Shown here in pieces: positions 62,263 through 64,000 of a DNA stretch of 64,000 nt; positions within the stretch are counted from its first letter, which is position 1; every line of letters begins with the position of its first letter. Under the pieces are notes generated by a model. It was not told the DNA's origin. It ran no database searches and was given only the letters and a program-made list of their open reading frames with translations. The stretch comes from Oxyruncus cristatus (taxonomy: Eukaryota; Chordata; Aves; Passeriformes; Cotingidae), in the NCBI GenBank assembly GCA_013399855.1, contig VXAY01006827.1:1113460-1177459 (forward strand), in the 5' to 3' direction. Both the position numbers and the translations under genes were made by a program.

Positions 62263-63604
62263 TCACATAAAAAATTGTAACAGTATATATAGCAAAACAT
62301 TTTTTTTAATCCTCCCTTTGTTTCTTGTTTGTTGCTGGAAAAAAACTCCACTCGGATGTCTTTTTACGTGATCCGGTAACACCCAACGGCCATTCTGTAT
62401 TGGAGGGAATAATGTTTTGAATGTTCCCTCTGCTAAATATCAGTGACAATTGAAAGGGTGCAGGTGTGTGTGTGGAATACCCCATTTTATTTGCGCAGTG
62501 CAAGCTTGACTTTGACACTGGGGGCTGAGAAAAGGCGATTCTCACATTGCAGAATCAGAGAGCCCAGTTCCAGGAACGAAAGCATAGCATTTCAGCAATA
62601 CCCCCAGCTGTGCTTAAGGCATAAAAACATCACCGTTTGTTCTTGCCTTGCAAGCAAAAGAAGCAGATTTTAGGATGTGCTCTGGTGGGCTTGTGCTTTG
62701 TTAACACTGGCAGGGGCTGAGGGAGACAGCCCAGCCTGGTTCTTGCCTGTGGAACAGCTCCCCTGTGCAGCATTCCCAGCCCAGACCACATCCCAGCCCA
62801 AGGTGTGGAGCTGCGTACAGGCACCCACCCTGTTAAACCTCCTAATCCAGAGAAAGCTCTGCTGCCAAGGGGAATCTGCAGAGACAAGGGTTGAGGTGCC
62901 TCACCAGCACCTCTTTTTTATGGATTGTTTGTTCCCCCATTCTCTTGCTGTGGCTGGAGCTCACCCTTGTATGTGGTGAGCCCCTGCTCGTGCTTCAGCC
63001 AGGCAGTGAGTGCCTCCCCTCCAGGCTCTGTGACAGAAGGAGTACCCAAAAGGCTCCTCCCCTGAGTGGCAGCCTCATGTCTCAGCCCTTTTGCTCTCCT
63101 GTGACCAACTTTGTTCTGCCACCCCAGAGGCACCACATAATCCCTACCCTGCCCTTCTTAACCCCACTGCCCAAAGTCTTGTAGGCAAAGTCAAGCAGGG
63201 TGGTTCAAACCAGGCAGATGAAAAACATCCTCACCTGTCTTTCCTTTATCTCCCCTCCTTTGTCTGGCTGGCATTCTTCCCCAAACACTCAGCAGTAAGG
63301 GGCATGTTGTGTTTATCTGCAGATGAGGTCAAGGACAGGAGTCACATTCCTGAAACGCAGAAGTCTCAGTACAGTCCAGCCTGTGGAGTCAAGACCAAAG
63401 ATGGGGCACTGGTGGTGGAGACCCTACACTACAGACAGCATTTCCCTCCTCTGGATCAGAACACTGGATTAGTGCTGCTTTCTCCAAGTTTATTTTCAGC
63501 TCCCCTGTTAGTCAGTTTGCAGTGGTCTGAATGAGTTTTGTCACAGCCCTTTGATACCCACGAAATTGTGTACACCTCTTAGTGGCCCTAGTTACCCTCT
63601 TCTC

Positions 63605-63632
63605 AAAAAAAAAAATTAAAAAAAAAAAAAAA
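63605..63632. repeat. A-rich run
   Basis: Two A-runs (10 and 15-plus bases) are separated by TT. It could be the tail of an unrecognised retroposed sequence, but no body is evident. Confidence 0.8.
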
Positions 63633-63842
63633 GCAGGCAGTACTTAGTCCCTGAATAACAACTTTCAATCTTTTATCATGCTTAGTGCCTCCTGTACCCT
63701 TTCCAGTTCTTCAATGCCCTTCCTGTGTGGTCTGCCTTGCCTTTTTGCAGAGTATAATTATGCCTGTATAGGACATCCTGCAGCACTAATGAGGGCAAAG
63801 AATGCCTTTCTCCCTCTCTTTTTAAAATAAACAACACATAAT

Positions 63843-64000
63843 GTGGCCAGCAGGACAGGGCAGTGATCATCCCCCTGTACTGGGCACTTTGTGTTCAGTT
63901 TGGGCCCCTCAGGACAAGGAAGACACTGAGGTGCTGGAGCGTGTCCAGAGAAAGGCAGAAGAGCCGGTGAAGGGTCTGGAGCACAAGGCTGATAAGGAGC
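63843..64000 (+). mobile_element. CR1-type LINE fragment, truncated by the window edge
   Basis: It begins with GTGGCCAGCAGGACAGGGCA and continues with a TACTGGGCACT segment, GTTCAGTTTGGGCCCCTCAG, GGTGCTGGAGCGTGTCCAGAG and GTGAAGGGTCTGGAGCACAAG. These are landmarks of the 3' part of the CR1 reverse-transcriptase region and adjoining 3' sequence, in that order. The copy points right and runs off the end at 64000, so its 3' end is not visible. Confidence 0.85.

Larger units (their letters stand above)
59021..63842. other. Upstream intergenic DNA, no recognised gene
   Basis: Beyond the CpG island the sequence returns to ordinary AT-richer composition. I looked for exons on both strands, including the TMEM17 coding sequence that lies near EHBP1 in mammals, and recognised none. 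It contains an (AT)n run (62246-62262) and an A-rich run (63605-63632). Confidence 0.6.

Noticed and set aside
63541..63800. Possible antisense CR1-like piece (CCCTTTCCAGTTCTTCAATG)
   Set aside because: One short motif resembles antisense CR1, but the next expected landmarks are missing, and a clear + orientation copy starts separately at 63843.
59021..64000. TMEM17 or another neighbouring gene upstream of EHBP1
   Set aside because: Searched for TMEM17-like membrane-segment peptides on both strands and found none. The neighbouring gene probably lies outside the window.
1..64000. CRISPR arrays, operons, phage or bacterial mobile elements
   Set aside because: No regularly spaced repeats, ribosome-binding sites or dense gene packing. 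The window is ordinary vertebrate intronic and intergenic DNA.

Overview
This window is vertebrate nuclear DNA, most likely from a bird. Three copies of CR1-type LINE sequence are present (one near-complete 3' end on +, one on -, one cut by the right edge). There is also a 400-bp solo LTR of a kind I associate with songbird endogenous retroviruses, but that family assignment is from memory. Gene density is low, introns are large, and there are no operons, CRISPR arrays or prokaryotic signals.

The only protein-coding gene I can support is the 5' part of EHBP1 (EH domain-binding protein 1), on the minus strand. Four coding exons are present: 56539-56642 (start codon and residues 1-34), 28836-28893, 19640-19735 and 10410-10463. 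Together they give 312 nt, or exactly 104 codons. Reading phase is compatible across every junction and each has GT/AG sites. They encode most of the N-terminal C2-type domain. The rest of the protein (remaining C2, NPF motifs, calponin-homology domain, bMERB domain) must lie beyond position 1.

Layout along +: 1-10409, partial intron with the solo LTR (1418-1817), paired hairpins and a 39-bp direct repeat. 10410-10463, exon. 10464-19639, intron with microsatellites and a tRNA-like relic (about 19462-19532). 19640-19735, exon. 19736-28835, intron with a CR1 copy (26190-26565) and A/C-rich tracts. 28836-28893, exon. 28894-56538, a 27.6-kb intron with a minus-strand CR1 (41010-41225), A/C-rich tracts and G-runs around a single N. 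56539-56642, start-codon exon. 56643 to about 57740, first intron and any 5'UTR. About 57740-59020, a CpG island interrupted by a 438-bp assembly gap (57899-58336), which probably hides the first exon and core promoter. About 59020-64000, upstream DNA with no recognisable gene, ending in a CR1 copy.

I found no new multi-gene system. The most useful points are the exact exon model, the unsequenced promoter, the solo LTR with perfect 5-bp target-site duplications, and a degenerate tRNA-Cys-like sequence 107 nt into the intron after exon 19640-19735.
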